From positions 1 through 33,222 of the forward strand of contig JAHJRI010000215.1 of NCBI GenBank assembly GCA_018830885.1: 33,222 nt of DNA. Direction: 5' to 3'. The stretch's first letter is position 1; each line of letters starts with the position of its first letter. This document shows, piece by piece, positions 1 through 6,945 of this stretch. A program made the position numbers and the translations under genes. The notes under the pieces are model-generated. The model saw only the letters and a program-made list of their open reading frames with translations. It was not told where the DNA came from and searched no databases. Source of the DNA: a bacterium (lineage in GTDB: Bacteria; SAR324; XYD2-FULL-50-16).

Positions 1-81
1 GCATAATCCATCTTTAAGATGTACGTATAAATATATTACTTACACAATAAAATTAAGCAAAAATAACACATAATTTCAGCA

Positions 82-110
82 ACAACAGGATATCAGTGTT
101 GTATTTTTTG
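82..110 (+). terminator. Possible weak rho-independent terminator
   Basis: ACAACA (82-87) pairs with TGTTGT (97-102) across a 9-nt loop and is followed by ATTTTTTG. The stem is short and AT-rich, so termination is uncertain. If real it would end a plus-strand gene lying left of the window. Confidence 0.3.
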
Positions 111-139
111 TTTAAAGTGTACGCTTTATCCGATTTTCA

Positions 140-155
140 GGTTCATAAATGAACC
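140..155. promoter_or_regulatory. 16-nt perfect palindrome, possible operator
   Basis: GGTTCA-TAAA-TGAACC is a perfect inverted repeat about 40 bases upstream of the candidate promoter of the PHP gene. It has no U-tract, so a terminator is unlikely. A repressor or activator site is an inference from symmetry and place only. Confidence 0.3.
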
Positions 156-194
156 CGTTTTGTAAAACACCAGAATTCTGTCGTTAACATATTT

Positions 195-224
195 TTGACT
201 GCTGGACGAATAATAGACTATCAG
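195..224 (+). promoter_or_regulatory. Candidate sigma-70-type promoter of the PHP gene
   Basis: TTGACT (195-200) lies 18 bases before TATCAG (219-224). The -35 box is good (5 of 6), the -10 box moderate (4 of 6). Transcription would start about 60 bases before the ATG at 292. Confidence 0.3.
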
Positions 225-291
225 GAAAACACACTGTGAAAACAGGAATGGCACGGAACAGACTGAATTTTAATGCTTGCCGCCAGAATCC

Positions 292-1215
292 ATGACGATA
301 GATGACACTCCCCAATGGGTTGATCTTCACCTGCATACCAATGTGTCAGACGGGACACTATCACCGGGTGAACTCGTTGATTTAGCTGTTTCCCAAAACT
401 TCAAAACAATCGCCATCACAGATCATGATACCATTGATGGTCTCAAAGATGGGATCAATGAAGGCGTCAGGAAGAAACTGGGTGTGATTGCTGGCATAGA
501 GATCAGTTCAAAATATTCTAATGGCACGCAACATATATTGGGTTTTGGCATTGACATTTCCAATCCCCGGTTTCTGGACAGCTTGCATCAGTTTCAATTT
601 GTCCGAAAAAAAAGAAACATCAATATTATTATAAAATTACAGTTGCTGGGAATTGACATCTCAGTGGCTGAAATGACCAACGACTACCCCATGATTCATA
701 GCCTGGGACGTCCGCATATTGCTTCGATTCTGGTAAAAAAGGGCGTTGTAAAAACCATGAATGATGCCTTCACCCAATATTTGGGGAAAAATGGAAAAGC
801 GTTTGTTGGCAAAGATGTGTTGACTGCTGCCGAAACAATTCGTTTAATTCATGATGTGGGAGGAATAGCAATCCTGGCGCATCCATCCACACTTAATCTT
901 TCTGGACGCTTACTGGTTGACCAAATCGAAATGTTGATAACCCATGGGCTTGACGGAATCGAGGTTTACTCTTCTGCCCATGAGCACGAGCAGATTCAGC
1001 TGTATCGAAGCATCTGCATAAAAAATGACCTGCTGATTTCTGCAGGATCTGATTTTCACGGCAGTAACAAGAAGAATGTCGCTTTTGGAATCTGCAATAA
1101 CGGAAACAAAGTCACAACAGAAATGGTATCAAAGCGATTGATCGATTTGTCGATAACCCGTTTATCAGAGGAAAGAGCGACTGATCGGGAATTTAATAAC
1201 CACCATACATTATGA
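292..1215 (+). CDS. PHP-domain metal-dependent phosphoesterase (RNase AM/YciV-like)
   Basis: A PHP-family protein of about 307 residues, close to the usual length of the YciV/RNase AM group. Those enzymes hydrolyse 3',5'-nucleotide bisphosphates or trim RNA 5' ends with a trinuclear metal site. Metal-ligand motifs are visible in order (numbered from the TTG at 277): HLH at 18-20, TDHD at 48-51, a GIE motif with Glu75, His86 in HILGFG, GRPHIA at 144-149, AHP at 201-203 and SDFHG with Asp259 and His261. The reading frame also allows a TTG start at 277. I chose the ATG at 292 because neither has a clear ribosome binding site and the PHP motif starts soon after. The stop lies 4 bases before the next start, so the two genes are probably cotranscribed. 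The substrate (nucleotide or RNA) cannot be settled from sequence. Confidence 0.85.
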   Translation: MTIDDTPQWVDLHLHTNVSDGTLSPGELVDLAVSQNFKTIAITDHDTIDGLKDGINEGVRKKLGVIAGIEISSKYSNGTQHILGFGIDISNPRFLDSLHQFQFVRKKRNINIIIKLQLLGIDISVAEMTNDYPMIHSLGRPHIASILVKKGVVKTMNDAFTQYLGKNGKAFVGKDVLTAAETIRLIHDVGGIAILAHPSTLNLSGRLLVDQIEMLITHGLDGIEVYSSAHEHEQIQLYRSICIKNDLLISAGSDFHGSNKKNVAFGICNNGNKVTTEMVSKRLIDLSITRLSEERATDREFNNHHTL

Positions 1216-1219
1216 AACG

Positions 1220-1450
1220 ATGAGCTCAATTATTAAAACAGTATCTTACGAACCAAATGAAACAAAGAAATTTCGAGAAAAACTGGGTGAACATCTTGGG
1301 ATTCATCTTCTGACAGTTGTCCTTTCCCAGGGGGAGAAAATCGAGGGTGTTTTATCCGAGGTGGGTGTCGATTTCTTTGTACTCATTGTTGACGACTATG
1401 ATGTTATCATACCCATCGCCAATGTTCTGTATTTCAGATATTCCCATTAG
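1220..1450 (+). CDS. Small Sm-like/SH3-barrel protein, unknown function
   Basis: A 76-residue protein starting 4 bases after the PHP gene ends, hence probably in the same transcript. The pattern is LGIHLLTVVLSQGEKIEGVL, then a conserved-looking VGVDFFVL strand and a final IIPIANVLYFRY. This alternates strands like small Sm-fold or DUF2642-type barrels, which read 'effect on X, gives G-L, specific residue V-G, D-Y/F-V-L, I-P, I-x-Y-V/I-R'. Sm-fold proteins often bind RNA, and a PHP nuclease next door would fit, but that link is inference. No signal peptide or membrane segment. A second frame over 1317-1541 is a shadow. Confidence 0.65.
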   Translation: MSSIIKTVSYEPNETKKFREKLGEHLGIHLLTVVLSQGEKIEGVLSEVGVDFFVLIVDDYDVIIPIANVLYFRYSH

Positions 1451-1799
1451 TGTCGTGTCATGTCTCGACTATCGCTTCGATTCCTCAGAAATCAGGGGAA
1501 CCCTTAGCGAGACCAAGTCCCCTGATTTCTGCTGTTTCTGACATTGGACAGTTGACTTGACACCAGTGATGCGCCGCACACGACTTGACGTATTGGCTCT
1601 GGAATTATAGGCAGGATGTCAGATAGTCACAGGTTTCCAAAATTTCTTCTCAGTTGATTACTTGCCGGCCAGCGTTAACAGAAATCCGGCGGGTGCACAT
1701 AGCATGACGGTTTAAAAAGTTCCTGTGGCTGCCAATAACCAATTTGAGGGACGCTCAGCACAGACAACCTGCATAAAGGGACTCTGCTGAGAAAATTGA
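1451..1799. other. Intergenic region between convergent genes, with one strong hairpin
   Basis: Lies between the Sm-like gene (+) and the SDR gene (-), both pointing inward. Apart from the hairpin at 1486-1531 I see no gene, promoter or RNA signature. Confidence 0.5.
1486..1531. terminator. Long inverted repeat, candidate bidirectional terminator
   Basis: Two perfect 14-base arms, CAGAAATCAGGGGA (1486-1499) and TCCCCTGATTTCTG (1518-1531), flank an 18-nt loop. It starts 36 bases after the Sm-like gene. The long loop and missing T-run are unusual for intrinsic termination, so a dispersed repeat (REP-like) or a processed RNA hairpin is also possible. Confidence 0.5.
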
Positions 1800-2564
1800 C
1801 TAAATGGCAGTCGACCCGCCATCGACAATCAGGGTTTGACCGGTTATGTAATCCGATGCGGCTGAGGACAAAAATAGCACCGGGTGCACGACATCAATGG
1901 GTTCCGCAATTCGTCCCATTGGAATGTACTTGACAATCTGACTGTAAAACTGATCGTTGGACCAGAAAGGCTTGCTGAAGTCAGTTCTCACCATCCCTGG
2001 AGCGACAGCATTTACCTGTATATTCACCATCGCGAGTTCTGAGGCCAGCACACGGGTCATCATTTCAATAGCAGCTTTGGCAATTCCATAGATCCCCATC
2101 CCTGGAGCCGCTCTTCGCGCAGCCACAGAAGTGATACTGACGATTTTTCCGCTTTGATTCTCCTTCATCAGCATGGCGGCTTTTTTTGAACAGAGAAAGG
2201 TTGCGTTCAGGTTCGAATCGATGATCTTGGTCCACAATCCCAGGTCTGTTTCTATGGTTGAGGCTGTCATTAGATTCATGCCGACATTGTTGATCAGAAT
2301 ATCCAGCCTGGAATATCTCTCAGATATCTGACTCATCAAGCCATCGATCTCGGATTCTTTGGCTACATGGCACTGGACCGCCATTAAACGATCCCCTCCT
2401 TTCAGAAGCGCAACGGCTTTGTCCAGTCCCTCCTGTTTTCTTCCACAGATAATAACATTTGCGTTTTCTTCGAGAAGTTTCTGCGCAATTTCAAAACCGA
2501 TGCCGCGACTGCCGCCGGTTACCAGGACAACTTTATCCTTCAGACCATACGAAATTTGATTCAT
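1800..2564 (-). CDS. SDR-family oxidoreductase (FabG-like)
   Basis: A 254-residue classical short-chain dehydrogenase/reductase using NAD(P)H. The cofactor motif TGGSRGIG is at 16-23, NNVG at 92-95, and the catalytic Ser146, Tyr159 and Lys163 are all present (Y-x-x-x-K in YGIAK). The C-terminal PG-x-V-x-T segment and the closing DGG are typical of the FabG/glucose-dehydrogenase-like branch. The start has AGAGG five bases upstream. It is probably soluble and cytoplasmic. Substrate cannot be named: 3-oxoacyl-ACP reduction is one possibility, but there are no other fatty-acid genes beside it. It follows rsmG on the same strand after about 200 bases, so it may have its own promoter. Confidence 0.9.
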   Translation of the reverse strand: MNQISYGLKDKVVLVTGGSRGIGFEIAQKLLEENANVIICGRKQEGLDKAVALLKGGDRLMAVQCHVAKESEIDGLMSQISERYSRLDILINNVGMNLMTASTIETDLGLWTKIIDSNLNATFLCSKKAAMLMKENQSGKIVSITSVAARRAAPGMGIYGIAKAAIEMMTRVLASELAMVNIQVNAVAPGMVRTDFSKPFWSNDQFYSQIVKYIPMGRIAEPIDVVHPVLFLSSAASDYITGQTLIVDGGSTAI

Positions 2565-2700
2565 CTATGCCTCTATGATTAAACGGGGTCTCGACATCTG
2601 CGTTCGCAACAGGTTCAATGGATGCTGTAACAGAGATTTGCAGCAGTCAGAGATGTAAGATAGAACGAACAATTCAAGCTGTGATAAAAAAAGATAGCAG

Positions 2701-2715
2701 TTTTATCGGATAAAA
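2701..2715. promoter_or_regulatory. Short perfect palindrome between SDR and rsmG
   Basis: TTTTAT-CGG-ATAAAA is an AT-rich inverted repeat about 140 bases upstream of the SDR gene and 50 bases after rsmG. It could be an operator or a weak end-of-rsmG hairpin. Only symmetry supports it. Confidence 0.2.
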
Positions 2716-2766
2716 TCTAGGCAACTTTTTCCATGCCCACAACTCTCATCGCCCATATTTCTTGAT

Positions 2767-3480
2767 TCAAAAGGAGTTCCAACGGATGGGACGCAAAGCG
2801 TGTCTTTTTTTTTGAAATACAAGAATGGTTCCCCCGAAATTAAATCGTTCAAACTGATATTCACAGGTTTCAAGCAGTTTAAAGGACCCTTGAATCTCTA
2901 CGGGGGTCTGTTTGAGTTCATGCTGCCACTCTTTTCCCTTCCATAGAATCAGGTATCCATCCGATTTAAGGAAAAACCGGCTATACCCAAATATATCCTT
3001 TATTTGATCAAATGCTCTTGATACAATGAAATTCAGAGAATCTTGATGGTGATGAGATGCCATCATGGTCTCCAAACGCTCGGAAATCGGATGCAGATTT
3101 ATTAACTTCAGTTTTGCCTTGATAAACTCCTGAAACCCTATTTTTTTGTTGGATTTATCCACTGATAGCAGGTGCAATGACGGATTGTTGATCAGCAGCA
3201 GAATTCCAGGAATTCCAGCGCCAGAGCCCATATCCAGCACAGAGCCTGTAAAAGGGGATTGCAGAGTGGAGCCGATTGCTGTCTTATATACCGCCAGGGA
3301 GTCAAACAGATGCTTGACAATCATCTGTTCTGGATCTTGAATGGCGGTCAGATTGATTTTTTGATTCCACTGCAAAAGAATCTCAAAATATTGGTCAAAT
3401 CGGGATACACTTTCTTTTGAAAAGGTAAGATTCGGGTACTCTTTTTTTAAATCTGCTGTGATTTGGACTGTTTTTCGCAT
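2767..3480 (-). CDS. rsmG: 16S rRNA (guanine527-N7)-methyltransferase RsmG
   Basis: A 237-residue class I SAM-dependent methyltransferase of the RsmG/GidB family, which methylates N7 of G527 in the 530 loop of 16S rRNA; loss in many bacteria gives low-level streptomycin resistance. Visible hallmarks are the N-terminal WNQKINLTAIQDPEQMIVKH region (substrate lid), the SAM-binding motif VLDMGSGAGIPG, and Val-Asp-Lys-Ser in the second strand where the ribose of SAM is held. The C-terminal FGGTILVFQKK strand also matches the family. In many genomes it sits with mnmG or parAB; here it stands beside an SDR and a divergent FliN-like gene, so the usual context is lost. Confidence 0.93.
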   Translation of the reverse strand: MRKTVQITADLKKEYPNLTFSKESVSRFDQYFEILLQWNQKINLTAIQDPEQMIVKHLFDSLAVYKTAIGSTLQSPFTGSVLDMGSGAGIPGILLLINNPSLHLLSVDKSNKKIGFQEFIKAKLKLINLHPISERLETMMASHHHQDSLNFIVSRAFDQIKDIFGYSRFFLKSDGYLILWKGKEWQHELKQTPVEIQGSFKLLETCEYQFERFNFGGTILVFQKKRHALRPIRWNSF

Positions 3481-3783
3481 AAACCTCGCTTAACAACGGA
3501 AAGATTAGTGAATTTTCCAATCATTGTAGGCTATTATTTCTGATTTTAGAGAAATTTTCAATTGAGACATGGCTGCAATTGATCTTTTCGCCTGATGTTT
3601 TCTGCCAAAACCGGCCAATGAAGCCATTTTCCAACACAGACAGGTATGGCAGTGATATTTGGTCAATGGAATCACCGAAAAATCGTGTTGACCATTCGAA
3701 ATACCCCTAACCTGTTGCATAGGGATAAATTTTAACGAATATTTGTTGTTCCCGCTACTCGCCAACAAAAAACGGAGCCAGTG
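3481..3783. other. Divergent intergenic region between rsmG and the FliN-like gene
   Basis: About 300 bases between genes that point away from each other, so promoters for both are expected. TTGACC near 3690 and TTGCAT near 3714 are the only -35-like words I see on the plus strand, with poor -10 partners. An 87-codon open frame on the minus strand (3505-3768) has no family resemblance and is treated as unsupported. The last bases hold the ribosome binding site GGAG (3774-3777) of the FliN-like gene. Confidence 0.4.
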
Positions 3784-5535
3784 ATGGCAAAAGAAACTGC
3801 TGAAGAAATGGATTTTGATGATTTGGATGACCTGGATCTGGATGATGCTGATTTCGATCTGGATGGTGATTTGAATCTGGACAGCGATATGGACCTGGGA
3901 GAGGATTTGGATCTGGATAGTGACAAGAACATCGACCAGGCAAATGGAAAAGACAGTGCGTTAGACCTGGGAGAAGATCTGGACCTGGGAGAGGACATGG
4001 ACCTGGGGGAAGACATGGATCTGGGTGCTGATATGGACCTGGGGGAAGACATGGATCTGGGAGAGGACATGGATCTGGGCGCTGATCTGGACCTGGACAC
4101 CGACATGGACCTGGAAGAGGACATGGATCTAGGTGATGGGTCTTCGGAAGAGGGAGACACAGGAGACCCGCAGGTTTCTGAAAGCAATGATCTGGATCTA
4201 TCTGCTCTTGAGGATGAATTAGGTCTGGAAGAATCTGACCGTGTTAAAACACCTGACTTTGAGAAAATCAGGGATGTTGAGTCAGATGATGACCTGGAAA
4301 GGGAACTTGCCAGTCTGGGAAGTTCTATCAGCCCTTCTTCCGGTAAAAAGACTAAAACAACCAAATCCGATATTGATGATTCTGATCTTCTGGACGATGG
4401 CGATGACTTCTTAGCAGATATGCCAGATGGTGATTCTGACCTGGATCTCGACGAGGATTTGACCCTGAATGATGATCTACTCGAAGATGACCTTGAGGAA
4501 GATCTCTCATTGGAAAATGAGATTCTGGGCGAACCTGATGAAGACGATTCGATGGAAACCGATTCAGCCTTTGAATCAGACGAGATTTCTCTTGATGATG
4601 CCATGGATACAGATTTGGATAGTATCGATGCTGATTTGGATCTGGGTAGTGATTTCGACAGCGATTCCTCAATCATGGAAGAACAGGAAGCGTCTAATGA
4701 CGATGAAAAGGAGACCCTGGATCTGGAACTGTCATTGGGAGATGATCTGGATGATATGGAAAGCGAACTTTCCATGGATGATGAAACATCATTTTTATCT
4801 GAGGATATTTCCCTTGATGAAAGTGAAGAGGATCTTACTCAAAGTATTGTATTGGACGAATCGATGGAAGTGACAGATCTGGATCCGGATGGAATAGATG
4901 AACGCGAGACAGAATTAACAGAACTGGATGAGGATTTTCCTGATCTGGATACAATGGAAGAAACATCAGACGACTACGACGATGGTGATACCGATGACCT
5001 GTCCTTATCGGATGATCTGGAACCCGGCGAGTCTGTCATTGAACTCTCAGATTTTCCTGTTGAAGAAGATGTTGACCTGGGAGCAGATATGTTTTCGGAT
5101 GATATCATCGACGAGGAGAGTATTGAACTGAGTGAGCTGGAAGAAATGGATGAGAACGGTTTTATGGAAGATTCGGATATGGATCTCTCAGAACCGATGG
5201 ATGACAATCAATCTTATTTTGTCAGTTTGAGTGAAGAAAAACCGATCCGGCTGGATACAAAAACCCAGGAGACTGCATCCGAAAAAAAACCGGGAACCCT
5301 TATCGGTAAAGAATTGCTCTTTAAACTGACGCATCAGTTGAGGGTTGAAATCGGACAGGCGAATCTTAAAGGAGAAGATATTGCCAGTTTGACATACGGA
5401 TCTGTCATTGAGCTGGATCGAAAAAAAGGAGAACCCGTCGATATCATCCTGGGCAGCAAAGTGATCGCAAAAGGTGAGGTTGTTCAGATTAATGAGGAAC
5501 AACTCGGTGTTCGCATTACGCGAATAAATTATTAA
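3784..5535 (+). CDS. FliN-like protein with giant acidic N-terminal extension
   Basis: A 583-residue protein. Only the last 80 or so residues form a recognisable domain: a SpoA/FliN C-terminal domain with LRVEIGQANLKGEDI, then GSVIELDRKKGEPVDIILG and KGEVV near the end, which follows FliN of the flagellar C-ring closely. Ordinary FliN is about 100-150 residues. The preceding 500 residues are almost all Asp, Glu, Leu, Ser and Met, with no lysine-rich or hydrophobic stretch, so they should be disordered and extremely negatively charged. Residues 60-119 are ten copies of a six-residue unit (M/L-D-L-G-x-D). The ATG at 3784 is preferred over GTG 3781 because GGAG at 3774-3777 is then 6 bases away. 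A FliM-like gene follows after 106 bases. C-ring or type III switch function is likely for the domain; the role of the acidic tail is unknown. Confidence 0.85.
   Translation: MAKETAEEMDFDDLDDLDLDDADFDLDGDLNLDSDMDLGEDLDLDSDKNIDQANGKDSALDLGEDLDLGEDMDLGEDMDLGADMDLGEDMDLGEDMDLGADLDLDTDMDLEEDMDLGDGSSEEGDTGDPQVSESNDLDLSALEDELGLEESDRVKTPDFEKIRDVESDDDLERELASLGSSISPSSGKKTKTTKSDIDDSDLLDDGDDFLADMPDGDSDLDLDEDLTLNDDLLEDDLEEDLSLENEILGEPDEDDSMETDSAFESDEISLDDAMDTDLDSIDADLDLGSDFDSDSSIMEEQEASNDDEKETLDLELSLGDDLDDMESELSMDDETSFLSEDISLDESEEDLTQSIVLDESMEVTDLDPDGIDERETELTELDEDFPDLDTMEETSDDYDDGDTDDLSLSDDLEPGESVIELSDFPVEEDVDLGADMFSDDIIDEESIELSELEEMDENGFMEDSDMDLSEPMDDNQSYFVSLSEEKPIRLDTKTQETASEKKPGTLIGKELLFKLTHQLRVEIGQANLKGEDIASLTYGSVIELDRKKGEPVDIILGSKVIAKGEVVQINEEQLGVRITRINY
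3961..4140 (+). repeat. 18-bp in-frame tandem repeat within the FliN-like gene
   Basis: Ten 18-base units encode M/L-D-L-G-E/A-D with little drift (for example GACATGGACCTGGGGGAA). The last copies are the most divergent. Units are whole codons, so copy-number change would lengthen or shorten the protein without a frameshift. Confidence 0.85.
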
Positions 5536-5641
5536 TACATGTTTATATTATTATAGAATGAAGAATATTTGGTTATCCAAAACAAGTTCAGCTCTCCTCG
5601 GATAATGGAATAACCACTCAATTTAAGGGTCTCAGAAAGAT

Positions 5642-6613
5642 ATGGTCACTCCAGCTGAAATTAAACCGTATGATATCACCGGTGGTGAGATAGTCCAGTA
5701 TGGCTATTATGCAGCTCTAGAAGTGGTTTTTAATCAATTTCTCAATGAATTGGAAACCTATTTTTTTGATGAGTTTAATACATCCCTGGAATTCAACTAT
5801 AATATCAGTACCGGGATGAAATTTAAGAAATACCTGGAGCGTATTCAAAAACCCCAGCCCATTTTTTTGTTCAATCTGTATCCGCTGGTTGGCGAATGCC
5901 TGCTGGTCATGGAAAATCGAAGTGCTAATCTGTTGCTGGCCAGGGATAGTCTGAATCAATACAGGAAACTGTCTGTTAACAATCAGTTTTTGCTGAATGC
6001 AGATAATTCAAAGCAGATACAGATAATTATAGATCATTTGCTGAGCCTCTTCAGTGATTGTTGGAACAATATCCTACCAGTTAAAAGCCAGTTGAAAAAA
6101 CTGGTGTCGAATAAAATTAAGGCCAGGGTGATGTCACCCGTCGAAGCCTGTGTCATTGTCAGAATCAACTTAAAGCAGAATCATTTTTCAACCTACTGGG
6201 AATTTTGTTTTTCCGATTATCATCTAGACCAGGTTATCAAGAAGCATGGATCGAAGCTTTTGCTGCATGGAAACGGAGAGGCCATGGAAAACCAGCTGAC
6301 GCGAAAACACTATACAGAACTATTGCTGGAAGAGTCTCATTATCGACTGACCGGTGTGCTGGGAGAACTGCACATTTCTGAAAATGATTTGCTCGACAGC
6401 TATCACAACCAGACCGTGATTCCCATTCGAAACGACATCAGCAATAATGTTATCGTGGCGGTGAACGAAACACCACTTCTGTCTGCCAGCGCAGGTACGA
6501 CAAATGATTGTCTCGCACTGCAGATCAATGGTAAGTATGAAAGCAAAAAAGTCGAAGAAAAAGCGAAACATAAATCATTCGCCAAACTTGAATTTCCTGA
6601 TGGTTCAATATAA
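5642..6613 (+). CDS. Divergent FliM-like switch protein
   Basis: A 323-residue protein that I recognise as FliM-related. Residues 8-200 follow the FliM middle (CheC-like) domain: KPYDITGGEI at the entry, a helix where FliM has its family-wide repeat, then QPIFLFNLYPLVGECLLVME. Residues 235-300 are a SpoA domain with GVLGELHISENDLL, VIPIRND and a closing LALQING. Two canonical FliM features are missing: the N-terminal CheY-binding motif (the protein starts only ten residues before the middle domain) and the GGxG loop after LLLAR, which in FliM contacts FliG. No other flagellar gene is near. It probably works with the FliN-like protein encoded just upstream. A type III secretion C-ring (SpaO-like) role is an alternative. 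Confidence 0.75.
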   Translation: MVTPAEIKPYDITGGEIVQYGYYAALEVVFNQFLNELETYFFDEFNTSLEFNYNISTGMKFKKYLERIQKPQPIFLFNLYPLVGECLLVMENRSANLLLARDSLNQYRKLSVNNQFLLNADNSKQIQIIIDHLLSLFSDCWNNILPVKSQLKKLVSNKIKARVMSPVEACVIVRINLKQNHFSTYWEFCFSDYHLDQVIKKHGSKLLLHGNGEAMENQLTRKHYTELLLEESHYRLTGVLGELHISENDLLDSYHNQTVIPIRNDISNNVIVAVNETPLLSASAGTTNDCLALQINGKYESKKVEEKAKHKSFAKLEFPDGSI

Positions 6614-6945
6614 TCTGTTCAAACCCCCAGACTGGAAAATCGATTTCCCCATCGGACTTTCCCACACCAACCTGCTTCCCATCAGCATATATTTGCCGAC
6701 ATTAACATGTTCATACGCGTAGCGCGTGGATAGCATGGACATCCATTATTGACACTTTGCCGGGTTAACTGTCAGGATAGGCGAAGTTTGAGACGGTTAG
6801 TCTCTAGTGTGACAGTGTTCAATCAACCCACCGAAGTCGTGCTGTTGATGAATACAATTGGCCCACATCTCCTGTGGTGATTTCATAACCAGAAAGCAGC
6901 CTCGGCAAATTCGAACACCGCTTTCCTTTTTTTCAGGAATTGTAG
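6614..6945. other. Intergenic region before the radical SAM gene
   Basis: About 330 bases with no supported gene. ACGCG-TAG-CGCGT (6715-6727) is a short GC-rich inverted repeat without a T-run. The right end carries AGGA about 8 bases before the ATG at 6946. I see no clear promoter. Confidence 0.4.

Larger units (their letters stand above)
1..291. other. Leader region upstream of the PHP gene
   Basis: AT-rich stretch without a convincing gene. It holds a weak terminator-like hairpin (82-110), a perfect palindrome at 140-155, a smaller inverted repeat at 158-168 (GTTTT-GT-AAAAC nearby) and a possible sigma-70 promoter at 195-224. These are separately listed where supported. Confidence 0.5.

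Noticed and set aside
1317..1541. 74-codon ORF overlapping the Sm-like gene
   Set aside because: Shadow frame; the overlapping gene has a coherent beta-barrel pattern and this one does not.
3647..3662. TGGCAG word resembling a sigma-54 -24 element upstream of the FliN-like gene
   Set aside because: The -12 partner has no GC at the right distance (TTTGG instead of TTGC).
3505..3768. 87-codon minus-strand ORF between rsmG and the FliN-like gene
   Set aside because: No family resemblance and no convincing ribosome binding site; it overlaps the region expected to hold divergent promoters.
3732..4775. 347-codon Ser/Arg-rich ORF antisense to the FliN-like gene
   Set aside because: It is the complement of Asp/Leu codon repeats; composition mirrors the acidic repeat and no domain is visible.
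6900..6930. TTCGAAC word suggesting a tRNA T-loop
   Set aside because: No acceptor stem or anticodon arm at the right distance.
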